DNA of 64,000 bases from NCBI RefSeq assembly GCF_000732615.1, contig NZ_JPGL01000025.1, positions 1-64,000 of the forward strand, in the 5' to 3' direction. The DNA comes from Burkholderia paludis. Its GTDB lineage: Bacteria; Pseudomonadota; Gammaproteobacteria; Burkholderiales; Burkholderiaceae. Below, in pieces: positions 27,106-36,162 of this stretch. The position numbers and the translations under genes are program-made. Position 1 is the stretch's first letter. Each line of letters opens with the position of its first letter. The notes beneath the pieces were generated by a model that saw nothing but the letters and a program-made list of their open reading frames with translations, was not told the origin of the DNA and searched no databases.

Positions 27106-29859
27106 TCAGTGCGCCTCCTCCCAGTTCGCACCGGCGCCCACTTCGGCGACGAGCGGCACCTTCAGCTTCGCCACGCCGCACATCATTTCCGGCAGCTTTT
27201 CGCGCACCAGCGACAACTCGCTTTCGGGCACCTCGAGCACCAGTTCATCGTGCACCTGCATGATCATCCGCGACGCCAGCCGGTCGCGCGTGAGCCAGCC
27301 GTCCACCGCGATCATCGACAGCTTGATCAGGTCGGCGGCCGTGCCCTGCATCGGCGCGTTGATCGCCGCGCGCTCGGCCGCCTGGCGGCGCGGACCGTTG
27401 CCGCCGTTGATCTCGGGCAGCCACAGGCGGCGGCCGAACACGGTTTCGACGTAGCCCTTCTCCTTCGCGAGCGCACGCGTGTCTTCCATGTACTGCGCGA
27501 CGCCCGGATAGCGGGCGAAATAACGGTCGATATAGAGCTTCGCCGCATCGCGCGTAATGCCGAGGTTCGACGCGAGACCGAACGCGCTCATCCCGTAGAT
27601 GAGCCCGAAGTTGATCACCTTCGCGATCCGGCGCTGATCGGAATTGACCTCCAGCGGCGTCACGCCGAACACCTCGGCGGCCGTCGCGCGATGGATGTCC
27701 TCGCCCTGCGAGAACGCGCGCAGCAGCGACGCGTCGCCCGAAATGTGCGCCATGATCCGCAGTTCGATCTGCGAATAATCGGCCGACACGATCCGGTGGC
27801 CCGGCGATGCGATGAACGCTTCGCGGATCCGCCGGCCTTCGGCCGTGCGCACCGGAATGTTCTGAAGATTCGGATCGTTCGACGCCAGGCGGCCGGTGAC
27901 GGCCACCGCCTGCGCGTAGTTCGTGTGCACGCGGCCCGTCGCGGGGTTCACCATGCGCGGCAGCTTGTCGGTATAGGTCGACTTCAGCTTCGACAGCCCG
28001 CGATGCTCGAGCAGCAGCTTCGGCAGCGGGTAATCCTCGGCCAGCTTCTGCAGCACTTCCTCGTCGGTCGACGGCGCGCCGCTCGGCGTCTTCTTCACGA
28101 CCGGCAACTGCAGCTTCTCGAAGAAGATCTGCCCGATCTGCTTCGGCGAGCCGAGATTGAATTCGCCGCCCGCCAGTTCGTACGCCTGCGCCTCCAGCTC
28201 GATCAGGCGCGTCGCGATCTCGGTGCTCTGCGCCTGCAGGCGCGCATCGTCGATCAGCACGCCCGTGCGCTCCATCTTGCGCAGCACGAGCGACACCGGC
28301 ATCTCGATCTCGCGATACACGCGCTCGAGGCCCGGCTCGCGCGCGACCTGCGGATACAGCGCGTGATGAAGCTGCAGCGTGATGTCCGCATCCTCGGCCG
28401 CGTATTCGGCGGCCTGCTCGAGCGCGACTTCGTCGAAACCGATCTGCTTCGCGCCCTTGCCCGCCACGTCCTCGTACTTGATCGTCTTGACGCCCAGATG
28501 ACGCAGCGCGAGGCTGTCCATGTCGTGCGTGCGGTGCGATTCGAGCACGTACGATTCGAGCAGCGTGTCGTGCTCGATGCCGTTCAGCTCGATGTCGTAG
28601 TTCGCGAGCACCTGCGCGTCGTACTTCAGGTGCTGCCCGACCTTCTTGCGATCGGCCGATTCGAGCCACGGCTTCAGGCGCGCGAGCACTTCGTCGAGCG
28701 GAAGCTGCTCGGGCATGTCGGGGCCGCGGTGCGCGACCGGCAGGTACGCGGCCTTGCCCAGCTCGACCGAGAACGACAGGCCGACGAGCCGCGCGAGCAT
28801 CGGGTCGAGCGAGGTCGTCTCGGTGTCGAACGCGGTCAGCGCGGCCGCGTCGATCTTCGCGAACCACGCGTCGAACTGCGCCCAGGTCTGGATCGTCTCG
28901 TATTCGCGGACGAGGTCGGCCGCCACCACCGGCGCCGGCTCGCCTTCCGGCGCATCGGCGCCGCCGCCTTCCGCCGGCGCGCTGTCGACTTCGCGCAGCC
29001 AGGTCTTGAAACCGTAGCGCGCGAAGATGTCGCGCAGCAGATCGCGCGCTTCGCCGTCGGTCTTCAGCGACGCCTCGATCGATTCGAGATGCGGCGCGAG
29101 ATCGCAGGCCGTCTCGACGGTCACGAGCGTGCGGCCGAGCGGCAGGAAGTCGAGCGCGCGGCGCAGGTTGTCGCCGACCACGCCCTTGATGTCGCCCGCA
29201 TGCGCGATGACGCCGTCGAGGCTGTCGTACTGCGACAGCCATTTCACGGCCGTCTTCGGCCCGCACTTCTCGACGCCCGGCACGTTGTCGACGGTGTCGC
29301 CGATCAGTGCGAGGTAGTCGATGATCCGCTCCGGCGGCACGCCGAACTTCGCGATCACGCCGTCGCGGTCGAGCGTCTCGTTGGTCATCGTGTTGACGAG
29401 CGTGACGTGGTCGGTCACGAGCTGCGCGAGATCCTTGTCGCCCGTCGACACGATCACGTTCATCCCGTGCCGCTCGGCTTCGCGCGCGAGCGTGCCGATC
29501 ACGTCGTCGGCCTCGACGCCCTCGACCATCAGCAGCGGCCAGCCGAGCGCACGCACGGCGCCGTGGATCGGCTCGACCTGCAATGCGAGATCGGGCGGCA
29601 TCGACGGGCGGTTTGCCTTATAGTCGGCATAGAGGTCGTCGCGGAACGTCTTGCCCTTTGCATCGAACACGCAAGCGCTATACTCTGCACTGACTTCCTT
29701 GCGCATACGGCGCAGCATGTTGATGATTCCGTAGAGCGCTCCGGTCGGCTCCCCGCCAGGGCCACGCAAATCAGGCATCGCATGGTAAGCCCGATAGAGA
29801 TAGCTCGAACCGTCAACCAATAGCAGGGTCTTACCTTCCAGATTTCGTTCTTCAGGCAT
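27106..29859 (-). CDS. polA: DNA polymerase I
   Basis: 917-residue repair and Okazaki-fragment polymerase with all three domains. The 5'-3' exonuclease comes first (LLLVDGSSYLYRAYHAMPDL; VSTGDKDLAQLV). The 3'-5' proofreading domain has its DxE acids intact in AFDTETTSLDPML. The polymerase domain has DYSQIELRIMAHISGD (motif A), KVINFGLIYGMSAFGLA (motif B) and MQVHDELVLEVPE (motif C). The ATG at 29859 is preferred over an in-frame TTG three codons upstream. It is head-to-head with a LOG-family gene, with one base between the two start codons. Confidence 0.99.
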   Translation of the reverse strand: MPEERNLEGKTLLLVDGSSYLYRAYHAMPDLRGPGGEPTGALYGIINMLRRMRKEVSAEYSACVFDAKGKTFRDDLYADYKANRPSMPPDLALQVEPIHGAVRALGWPLLMVEGVEADDVIGTLAREAERHGMNVIVSTGDKDLAQLVTDHVTLVNTMTNETLDRDGVIAKFGVPPERIIDYLALIGDTVDNVPGVEKCGPKTAVKWLSQYDSLDGVIAHAGDIKGVVGDNLRRALDFLPLGRTLVTVETACDLAPHLESIEASLKTDGEARDLLRDIFARYGFKTWLREVDSAPAEGGGADAPEGEPAPVVAADLVREYETIQTWAQFDAWFAKIDAAALTAFDTETTSLDPMLARLVGLSFSVELGKAAYLPVAHRGPDMPEQLPLDEVLARLKPWLESADRKKVGQHLKYDAQVLANYDIELNGIEHDTLLESYVLESHRTHDMDSLALRHLGVKTIKYEDVAGKGAKQIGFDEVALEQAAEYAAEDADITLQLHHALYPQVAREPGLERVYREIEMPVSLVLRKMERTGVLIDDARLQAQSTEIATRLIELEAQAYELAGGEFNLGSPKQIGQIFFEKLQLPVVKKTPSGAPSTDEEVLQKLAEDYPLPKLLLEHRGLSKLKSTYTDKLPRMVNPATGRVHTNYAQAVAVTGRLASNDPNLQNIPVRTAEGRRIREAFIASPGHRIVSADYSQIELRIMAHISGDASLLRAFSQGEDIHRATAAEVFGVTPLEVNSDQRRIAKVINFGLIYGMSAFGLASNLGITRDAAKLYIDRYFARYPGVAQYMEDTRALAKEKGYVETVFGRRLWLPEINGGNGPRRQAAERAAINAPMQGTAADLIKLSMIAVDGWLTRDRLASRMIMQVHDELVLEVPESELSLVREKLPEMMCGVAKLKVPLVAEVGAGANWEEAH

Positions 29860-29860
29860 T

Positions 29861-30619
29861 ATGAACAAGAGAAAAGTGATTCCGAGTCTGCGTTCGCTCG
29901 CAGATCAAGAACGCGCGACGGCCAAGAAGGCGCGCGCATCGTGGCAGATGTTCACGATTATGGCAGAGTTTATCGAGGCGACCGAGTACCTGTCGGAGAT
30001 CCGCCCGGCCGTCAGCATCTACGGTTCCGCCCGCCTCAAGCCCGACACGCCGCACTACAAGCTCGCCGTGCAGATCGCGCGCAAGCTGTCCGACGCCGGC
30101 TTCGCGGTGATCTCCGGCGGCGGCCCCGGCATCATGGAAGCCGCGAACAAGGGCGCGCACGCCGGCAAGGCGCCGTCGGTCGGCCTGAACATCGAGCTGC
30201 CGCACGAACAGGCCGGCAACCACTACCAGGACATCTCGCTGCGCTTCCGCCACTTCTTCACGCGCAAGGTCACGTTCGTGAAGAATTCGGATGCGGTGAT
30301 CGTGATGCCGGGCGGCTTCGGCACGCTCGACGAACTGTCCGAAGTGCTCACGCTGATCCAGACGAAGAAGTCGCGCCTCGTGCCGATCATTCTCGTCGGC
30401 AGCGAGTTCTGGAAGGGGCTGCTGCAATGGTTCCGCGACCAGTTGATTCCGATGGGCCTCATCAATCCGGAAGACATGGACCTGATGCAGGTGATCGACG
30501 ATCCCGACCAGGTGCTCGATGCTGTGCTCGCGTTCTACGAGGACAGCGGCGAGGAAGAAGGTTCGGACGAAGAAGGCCGCCCGCCGCGGCCCGAAGAAGA
30601 CCGGATGTTCTATCTTTAA
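29861..30619 (+). CDS. LOG-family protein (cytokinin riboside 5'-monophosphate phosphoribohydrolase type)
   Basis: 252-residue Rossmann-type protein. The family signature PGGFGTLDELSEVLTLIQT carries the catalytic Glu, and VISGGGPGIMEAANKGAHA precedes it. Related enzymes cleave nucleoside 5'-monophosphates, releasing free cytokinin or hydrolysing AMP/GMP to base and ribose phosphate. The ATG at 29861 gives a basic ~40-residue lead (MNKRKVIPSLRSLADQ) before the conserved core. No ribosome site is obvious because the upstream bases are polA coding sequence read backwards, so an internal start is possible. The tail is Glu-rich (GEEEGSDEEG). Confidence 0.9.
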   Translation: MNKRKVIPSLRSLADQERATAKKARASWQMFTIMAEFIEATEYLSEIRPAVSIYGSARLKPDTPHYKLAVQIARKLSDAGFAVISGGGPGIMEAANKGAHAGKAPSVGLNIELPHEQAGNHYQDISLRFRHFFTRKVTFVKNSDAVIVMPGGFGTLDELSEVLTLIQTKKSRLVPIILVGSEFWKGLLQWFRDQLIPMGLINPEDMDLMQVIDDPDQVLDAVLAFYEDSGEEEGSDEEGRPPRPEEDRMFYL

Positions 30620-31009
30620 GCCCTCCGGAGCGACAGCCGGCCCGCTGGCCGGCGCACCGCTTCCCGCGCGGCAGGCACGGCTGTCCGGCCGCCTGCCGCG
30701 CATCACTTTGTAACGCGCCGTTAATCCCGCTTCGCGGCCGCGCGCCGTCGAATGTCAAATCCGCGCAGCCGTTGCCGCGCGATGCACACGCCATCCTCTG
30801 CACCCGTGTTCCGCCATTGTCAAATGACGCGGCTCGATGCCCGCGCACCACGCGCGCCGGCCGCCAACCCGGCGTAATAAACCCGCCTCGCGTTTTCCGT
30901 CCCTCGCCAGCACACTGAACGGGTCGGTGCGGCGATCCCCCGGTGGAGCGGTCCCCGTCGCTTCCATCGCGTCGCGCCGGCCTTTTGCAACGACATCACG
31001 GAAAACAAC
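30620..31009. other. Intergenic region with an 11-bp inverted repeat
   Basis: No credible gene. Perfect arms gcgcggcaggc (30666-30676) and gcctgccgcgc (30691-30701) could end the LOG-family transcript, although no T-run follows directly. The remaining 300 bases lead to the start of a small exported protein. Confidence 0.5.
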
Positions 31010-31306
31010 ATGAAGCGCTCATTGATCGCTCTCGCCTTCACCGGCCTCGGCCTTTCGCTCTCCAGCCTCGCTCACGCCGTCAACGTCGACGTCAACATCG
31101 GCACGCCCGCGCCGGTCGTCGTCGCGCCCGCCCCCGTCGCGGTCGCCCCGGCGCCCGCGGTGATCGTCGGCTGGCATGGCGATCGCTACTGGGACGGCCA
31201 CCGCTACTGGGAGCGCCGCGAGTGGGAAGATCACCAGCGGCACCGCGGTCATGACGATCACGGCTATCGCTGCCCGCCGGGACACCCCAAGAACGGCGAG
31301 TGCTGA
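31010..31306 (+). CDS. Small exported protein, Pro/Val- then His/Arg-rich
   Basis: 98-residue precursor with a clear Sec signal peptide (MKRSLIALAFTGLGLSLSSL, cut after AHA). A Pro/Ala/Val-rich spacer (PAPVVVAPAPVAVAPAPA) follows, then an aromatic and charged tail (GDRYWDGHRYWERREW, HRGHDDHGYRCPPGHP). Similar small periplasmic proteins are frequent in Burkholderia, and their function is unknown. The His-rich end could bind metal. Two Cys in the tail might form a disulfide. It has its own start region and a downstream hairpin-rich stretch. Confidence 0.75.
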   Translation: MKRSLIALAFTGLGLSLSSLAHAVNVDVNIGTPAPVVVAPAPVAVAPAPAVIVGWHGDRYWDGHRYWERREWEDHQRHRGHDDHGYRCPPGHPKNGEC

Positions 31307-31465
31307 GCGGCACCGCGGCCGTTCGACGCATGCAAGACCGCCCGTGCGCTTCGGCGCCGGGCGGTTTTTTATTTGCCGACTGCCGGCCGCCCACATCGGC
31401 GACCGGTTCGACCGGCAAACGCCCGATGGTAGTATTGCCATTGTCCGAGGCCAATCCCGCCACCC

Positions 31466-32458
31466 ATGCCGCTCATCCGAATCTGGGCTGTCGAACATGC
31501 CCTTGCATCCGGCGTCGCCGCGCCGACCGACATCCTCACGGCGGCCAACCATCTCGCATCGAGCGCTCCCCAGGGCCGCGCGACCGCGCCGTTTCGCTGG
31601 CGCGTCGAATCGATCGGCGGACGGCCGGTACGCGCGGCCTCCGGCCAGATCATCCCGGTCGACGGCGCGATCGACGGCGGCAGCCCCGCCGATGCGATCT
31701 GGCTGACGAGCCCGTTCGTTGCGGATCTCGAGCGGCTGCTCGACCGCCCCGCGTCGCTCGCGCCGCTGTTCGACGCTTTGCGCCGGCAACACGCACGCGG
31801 CACGCTGATCGCGACGTACTGCACCGGCGCATTCCTCCTCGCGGAAGCCGGCCTGCTCGACGGCCGCGTCGCCACGACGCACTGGTCGAAGGCATCGAGC
31901 TTCCGCGCACGCTATCCGGACGTGGCCTTGCGTGCGTCGGACATCCTCACCGAGCAGGACGGGATCCTGTGCGGCGGCGCCGTCACCTCGTATCAGAATC
32001 TCGCGCTGCGCGTCGTCGACAAGCTGGCGAATGCGCGCCTCGCCACGTCGGTCGCCAGGCTCATGCTGATCGACATGAACCGCGAATCGCAGGATGCGTT
32101 CATCGATCTCGACCGGACGGGCCATCGCGGCCATGACGACGCGACCATCGCACGCGCGCAGCGCTGGATGGAAAAGCATCTGCGCGAACCCTTCAGCCTC
32201 GCCCGGCTGAGCGAGCACGTCGCAATGAGCGAACGCACGCTCCATCGCCGCTTCAGGGACGCGGTGGGCGCGCCGCCGCTCAGGTATCTGCAGACGCTCA
32301 GGATCGAGGTCGCGAAGCGGCTGCTCGCGGACACGAAGCTCGCGATCGACACGGTGTGCGAGCGCGTCGGCTATGCGGACATCAGCGGGTTTCGGCAATT
32401 GTTCAAGCGCGAGACCGGCATCTCCCCCGGCGAGTATCGGCGTCGCTTCACGCCATGA
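31466..32458 (+). CDS. GlxA-family transcriptional regulator (DJ-1/PfpI plus AraC domains)
   Basis: 330-residue regulator. The first ~180 residues are a class I glutamine-amidotransferase-like (DJ-1/PfpI) domain with a nucleophile-like Cys in IATYCTGAFLLAEAGLLDG. The last ~100 residues are an AraC-type double helix-turn-helix (FSLARLSEHVAMSERTLHRR; IDTVCERVGYADISGFRQLF, ending FKRETGISPGEYRRRF). Ligand unknown. It lies 150 bases upstream of a tautomerase gene in the same direction and may regulate it; that is inference from position. Confidence 0.93.
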   Translation: MPLIRIWAVEHALASGVAAPTDILTAANHLASSAPQGRATAPFRWRVESIGGRPVRAASGQIIPVDGAIDGGSPADAIWLTSPFVADLERLLDRPASLAPLFDALRRQHARGTLIATYCTGAFLLAEAGLLDGRVATTHWSKASSFRARYPDVALRASDILTEQDGILCGGAVTSYQNLALRVVDKLANARLATSVARLMLIDMNRESQDAFIDLDRTGHRGHDDATIARAQRWMEKHLREPFSLARLSEHVAMSERTLHRRFRDAVGAPPLRYLQTLRIEVAKRLLADTKLAIDTVCERVGYADISGFRQLFKRETGISPGEYRRRFTP

Positions 32459-32609
32459 TCGCGCGCGGCAAGCGTCGCGCATGATGTCCGGAATGGCATT
32501 GCGGAATGGCAGTTTCGCCACTGCGCGTATCGGTATGCGGTCCATACACTGGATTCACGTCGCCCGGCACCGGAGCGACGCCATCTCCAACGAACCAGGA
32601 CTTCACACC

Positions 32610-33173
32610 ATGCCGATGATCGACGTCTACATCCCCGAAGGTGCGCTCGCGCCGCAAGCCGAAACACAACTGATGGCGGAGCTGACCGACACGCTGATCC
32701 GTCACGAGGGGCTCGATCCCGACAATCCGCGCGTACGGGACGTAACCTGGATCTTCGTCCACCGGCCGGCGGCCGTGTATCGCGCCGGCGCGGTCGCGCC
32801 CGCGCCGATCTACCGGATCGTGCCGACCGTACCGGAAGGACAGTACACGGACGCCGCACGCGCCGGGCTGATCGCGGACGTAACCGCCGCCGTCGCGCGT
32901 GCGGAAGGCGTGCCGGTCGACGCCGTCGCGACGCGCGTGTGGGTCTTGCCAACGGAAATCGACGACGGCTGCTGGGGCAGCCGCGGCGTCGTGCGCCGCC
33001 TGCCGGACATCATGGATTACTTCGGCGGCGCGCCGCTGCGGGCACTCGGCGAACAGCGGCTGGCGATCAAGCGGCGCACGGATGCGTTGAAGCTCGTCGA
33101 TGCGGTGCGCAATTCGCTGCATGAGACGGACCCGGGCGCGTCGCACGAACCGGGCAACGGCGCGGTGCGCTAA
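32610..33173 (+). CDS. Tautomerase-superfamily protein
   Basis: 187-residue protein that would expose the catalytic Pro1 after Met removal (MPMIDVYIPEGALAPQAE). It is longer than the 60-80-residue 4-oxalocrotonate tautomerases and appears to hold two beta-alpha-beta units, the second starting near PIYRIVPTVPEGQYTD. A ~40-residue polar tail follows. The ATG at 32610 is chosen because the proline follows it and upstream frames lack similarity. No partner enzymes for aromatic catabolism are adjacent. It is the last chromosomal gene before the phage remnant. Confidence 0.85.
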   Translation: MPMIDVYIPEGALAPQAETQLMAELTDTLIRHEGLDPDNPRVRDVTWIFVHRPAAVYRAGAVAPAPIYRIVPTVPEGQYTDAARAGLIADVTAAVARAEGVPVDAVATRVWVLPTEIDDGCWGSRGVVRRLPDIMDYFGGAPLRALGEQRLAIKRRTDALKLVDAVRNSLHETDPGASHEPGNGAVR

Positions 33174-33238
33174 CGTCGATCGCCGTATCCGGGCTGGATG
33201 GGCGCGGCGGGAGAACAGCCGGCGCGCCCCGGCAGGCG

Positions 33239-33268
33239 ATACGTCGCACAACGCGATGTGCGACGTAT
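33239..33268. repeat. Perfect 12-bp inverted repeat before the island
   Basis: Arms atacgtcgcaca and tgtgcgacgtat around acgcga. It lies between the tautomerase stop codon and the left 38-bp repeat. Before phage integration it would have separated the convergent tautomerase and amn genes, so it may be their original terminator, although it has no T-run. Confidence 0.6.
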
Positions 33269-33286
33269 CCAGGGCCGCGGCCGGTA

Positions 33287-33324
33287 TTACTGAAACGCCA
33301 CTTCCGCAAAGCTCCGCAGCTTGC
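33287..33324. repeat. attL: left 38-bp direct repeat of the amn 3' end
   Basis: Identical over 38 bases to 38646-38683, the last 38 bases of the amn coding sequence including its stop. The flanks differ on both sides. This is the pattern left by a tyrosine integrase that recombines into the 3' end of a gene and supplies a replacement end. Confidence 0.93.
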
Positions 33325-33682
33325 AGACACAAAGACAATAACAATCAATGAGTTGCGAAATTTCCTCTAACACTTCATCGAAATATCGAGGGGCATCCTA
33401 AGCGGATCTCATTCAGCTTTCTGGCACAAGTTAGACAAATCTTCTGGCTTGTAAACGATCAAGCCATCATGTGCTCGCTTAGCTCGCTGGAAGCATCACT
33501 TAGTTGATTACAAAGCAGTCGAAATTATCAACGATTCAACGACTTAGCGCGTTTCTGCGTTTCCAAAATACACACTTCCTTTGCCTTCCCAGCCTTATCT
33601 GGCAAGGATCGAATTCGGATTGTAAACGCCTCGAAACTCACGACTGATTCGAAGCGAAATCAAAGCGTACAGCATCCCCTGT
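33325..33682. other. AT-rich non-coding stretch inside the island
   Basis: 358 bases, clearly richer in A/T than the chromosome around it. No open frame of note. It may hold remains of the phage attachment arms. The cargo gene that follows ends just to the right, on the minus strand. Confidence 0.55.
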
Positions 33683-34168
33683 TCAATGCCACTCTTCGAA
33701 ATTCAGGTACACGCCGAACCGCTGCTTGACGCCTTCCAGCGCCTCGTTAGCGAACCATTCCATGAGTTCAGTGTGCGTGTCCACATGTTGCGCCGGCATG
33801 ATGCCGTGGTTCGCTCTTGTGGCCGTTAGGATGGCCCATAGCGAAGCGTGCTGCGCACTAAGTTTGCGCACGTAGTCCGCAATATCCTTGCCGAACAGGA
33901 ATTCGATCTTGGGTAACAGGTTCGTCATCTCGATGCGCTCCTTCGCTGTAAGCGTGTCAGCTCCCCCCTGAATGACAGACGATGCAAACGCCCAAACGAT
34001 CATGAAGAGCTCGTAACGCTTTTCGAACAGGTCGAGATTCAACTTCGCCCTCGCGACGCGATATTGCCGCCACGCAATTAGCCCGGCGACGATGCCAACC
34101 AGCAGTGCCACCACCGCCGCCGGCACCCCCTTCACCAGTTCAAACCAGATGGATTGCGTCCCAGACAT
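33683..34168 (-). CDS. Phage cargo: small membrane protein of unknown function
   Basis: 161 residues from the ATG at 34168, preceded by gcggggcggga. A single membrane segment lies near the N-terminus (VPAAVVALLVGIVAGLIAW), followed directly by the stretch RQYRVARAKLNLDLFEKRYE and a ~120-residue soluble domain, probably cytoplasmic. The same helix-after-membrane pattern recurs in many uncharacterised phage and island proteins, by recollection. The longer in-frame start at 34444 adds residues of no coding character. The gene is intact while the phage genes around it are broken, suggesting it is or was kept for a function of its own. No function is assigned. Confidence 0.75.
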   Translation of the reverse strand: MSGTQSIWFELVKGVPAAVVALLVGIVAGLIAWRQYRVARAKLNLDLFEKRYELFMIVWAFASSVIQGGADTLTAKERIEMTNLLPKIEFLFGKDIADYVRKLSAQHASLWAILTATRANHGIMPAQHVDTHTELMEWFANEALEGVKQRFGVYLNFEEWH

Positions 34169-34459
34169 TCCCGCCCCGCTGACGTCAGAGTGAACGATGG
34201 GCAATGTGACCGCCGCCGCAGGTGCACGCCCCGTCAATGCAAAGTAAATGGCTTGCGCCTCGCACGCTGCCAACATAGCCCCCCCGCGTGTATTCGAATG
34301 GCTGGAGGGTACAGGAAGTTGGCAAATGCGTGAGACTGCATAACCAAGGCGCATAAAGGTGCATAGAAGAATCGGCCCACCGATCGCCGCGCGGCCCGTG
34401 CTGGCCGGCCCTGAGCAGCCCCTGCACGGGCGCATAAAAAACACTCGTTTTTGCGGGCA

Positions 34460-34478
34460 GGTGGGGCGGGGTCACAAC
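34460..34478. other. Candidate cos (cohesive-end) site of the prophage
   Basis: The sequence ggtggggcggggtcacaac matches 10 of the first 12 bases of the P2 cohesive end as I remember it (ggcgaggcgggg...). It lies 245 bases beyond the 3' end of the portal gene, the expected side and distance. G-rich sequence makes chance similarity possible. Confidence 0.45.
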
Positions 34479-34664
34479 TGCGCGCGCCGGGTCTGAATCG
34501 TCATCTCAGGGGCAGGGTCCGGCCCTTGGGATACCGCCCCCGACGCGTCAGGCGGCCCGCCACGGCCCTGCGGCGGCCGGGTCCGGACTTGAGGTGCATC
34601 GAGGCTGCGGCCCGCTCAGAGACGCCCTAATCCGCCGAGGCGTCGCCCAGGCGACGGACGCAAA

Positions 34665-34697
34665 AAAGCCGCCGGCACCGAAGTGCCCGGCGGCTTT
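34665..34697 (-). terminator. Terminator after the portal gene
   Basis: On the minus strand, aaagccgccgggcac and gtgccggcggcttt form a hairpin with one bulged base and a short loop. It is followed by Ts (plus-strand caaaaaa). It lies 26 bases past the portal stop. Confidence 0.85.
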
Positions 34698-34722
34698 GCT
34701 TTGCCGGTTGCGCGGTCGGGCG

Positions 34723-35769
34723 TCAGCCCTTCGGCATTTCGAAGTTCCTGAACCGCACGACCTCGATCCCGATCCAGTCGTTCACCTCCCGCAGCCTCGC
34801 CTTCAGCGGTTCGATCTCGAGGCCGTTGAATACCCCGGCCGCCTTCTCCACGTCACCGAACCCGCCCGCGTTCGACGGGATGATCCCCATGAGCTGCGGC
34901 GGCACGCGGTGCGCCGCAAGCTGATCCTCGACCGTCACCTTCTTGATGTTCCAGAACTCGTCCTTCGCCGCGACCTCGCCGATCGGCAGGAGCTGGATGC
35001 CGTCCTTCTTGCCTTCGGCGCGTACATGAACAGGTTCCGGAAGTTACCCGGCCCCTTCGCGTTTTTCAGTGCCGATCGCAGGTTGTCGACGTCTTCCTGC
35101 TTGTCAGCCGGGTCGGTCATGTACAGGATGAAGCCGGCGTGACTGCCGTTCTTGTAGTAGCGCCGGCGGAACAGCGTCGCGCTTTCGTTCAGCCAGGTCG
35201 AGTTCAGCGGCGACATGTATTCGGGCAGCCCGTAAATTTCCCGGTTCAGGTCCGGCTCGAACAGGTGATAGACCGCGCCCTTCGGAAACGCGTGCGGCTC
35301 GCGCACGTTCGTCACGAACCAGAACTGATCCGGCTCGACGCCAACTCGCGTGTATTTCGCGAGCGACGACTTCAGCGCCATCGGCCTGCCGAGCCGGTTC
35401 GTGCGCAGCTCGAGGTAGCTGTTCGCAAAGACCAGGTACTCGAGCACGAACCGGCTGAAGTCCGCACGCGATAGCAGCGGATGCTCGATGTACGCCTGGA
35501 CGAGGATGTTGCGTTTCACGTAGATGGCCGAGCTGTGATGGGGCGCGGAACGAGCGGGCGAGCCCGTCGAGCGGCAGCGGCGGTTCATACCAGTTCCCCA
35601 TGCGCATGCATTCAACATAGTCGAGCAGCTCGCGCCGATCCAGCACTTCGATCGGATCACCGAACGAGAACACTTCCGCGCGCGTGGCCGGCGCCGGCGT
35701 CGAGACGGCCGCCGTCTCTGCGCGGCCGTGCGTGCGGCGCCCGGCGCCGCGTCGATACTTGCGTGTCAT
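34723..35769 (-). pseudogene. Phage portal protein (P2 gpQ-like), two frameshifts
   Basis: The portal forms the channel through which DNA enters the capsid. Pieces lie in three frames. The N-terminal part reads from 35769 (AEVFSFGDPIEVLDRRELLD) to about 35550. The central part then continues to about 35025 (HHSSAIYVKRNILVQ; YIEHPLLSRADFSRFVLEYL; FRRRYYKNGSHAGFILYMTD). The C-terminal part reads to 34723 (DEFWNIKKVTVEDQLAAHRV; MGIIPSNAGGFGDVEKAA). Joined, they give about 345 residues, near the P2 portal length. Two single-base-type shifts (near 35545 and 35020) inactivate the gene. It follows the terminase fragment directly, as in the P2 leftward operon. Confidence 0.9.
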
Positions 35770-36162
35770 TCAAAAAATCTCCATGAATCCGGAATTGGTG
35801 TCTGTTGCGCCCTCGAGCGGCTCGTTCCCAAGCGCGTGCATGCACGCCCAGGCCAGGTCGCCGTGGCTCGCCTCTTCCGAGCGCGTTGCCGTGTACGTCA
35901 CCTGCAGACCGCTGGGCGTGATCGTCTTCTTGATCGCCATGAACGATGCGGTCAGGTCGGTCCAGCCGGCGTCGTACTCGAGCCGGCCCTTGCGGATCAC
36001 GTTCTGCGCCTTCATCACCAACATGCCTTTCACCTCGACCGAGTAGCGGATCGGCGTCGCGGCCGGAAAGAACTTGGTCACCAGCTCGTAGACACCCTGG
36101 CCCATGCCGGTTGTGTCGATACCGATGTAGGTGACGCGGTAGCGCCTGGTCAACGCCTCGGC
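35770..36162 (-). pseudogene. Phage terminase large subunit (P2 gpP-like), C-terminal fragment
   Basis: About 130 residues matching the nuclease end of the terminase ATPase subunit: YRVTYIGIDTTGMGQGVYEL, MLVMKAQNVIRKGRLEYDAG, TRSEEASHGDLAWACMHALG, and the typical ending NSGFMEIF. The ATPase domain and everything upstream are missing. In this frame a stop codon appears right after the last recognisable codons (EAL), near 36165, where the sequence turns into the end of an endolysin on the opposite strand. This marks the edge of an internal deletion. Confidence 0.88.

Larger units (their letters stand above)
34169..34722. other. Non-coding phage segment between cargo gene and portal gene
   Basis: No credible gene. 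It contains the cos-like sequence at 34460-34478 and the portal terminator at 34665-34697. In P2 relatives the cohesive end lies just beyond the 3' end of the portal gene, which is where this segment is. Confidence 0.55.

Noticed and set aside
35104..35769. Open frame from 35769 treated as an intact hypothetical gene
   Set aside because: Only its first ~70 residues are portal-like. After the frameshift it reads the portal gene in the wrong frame.
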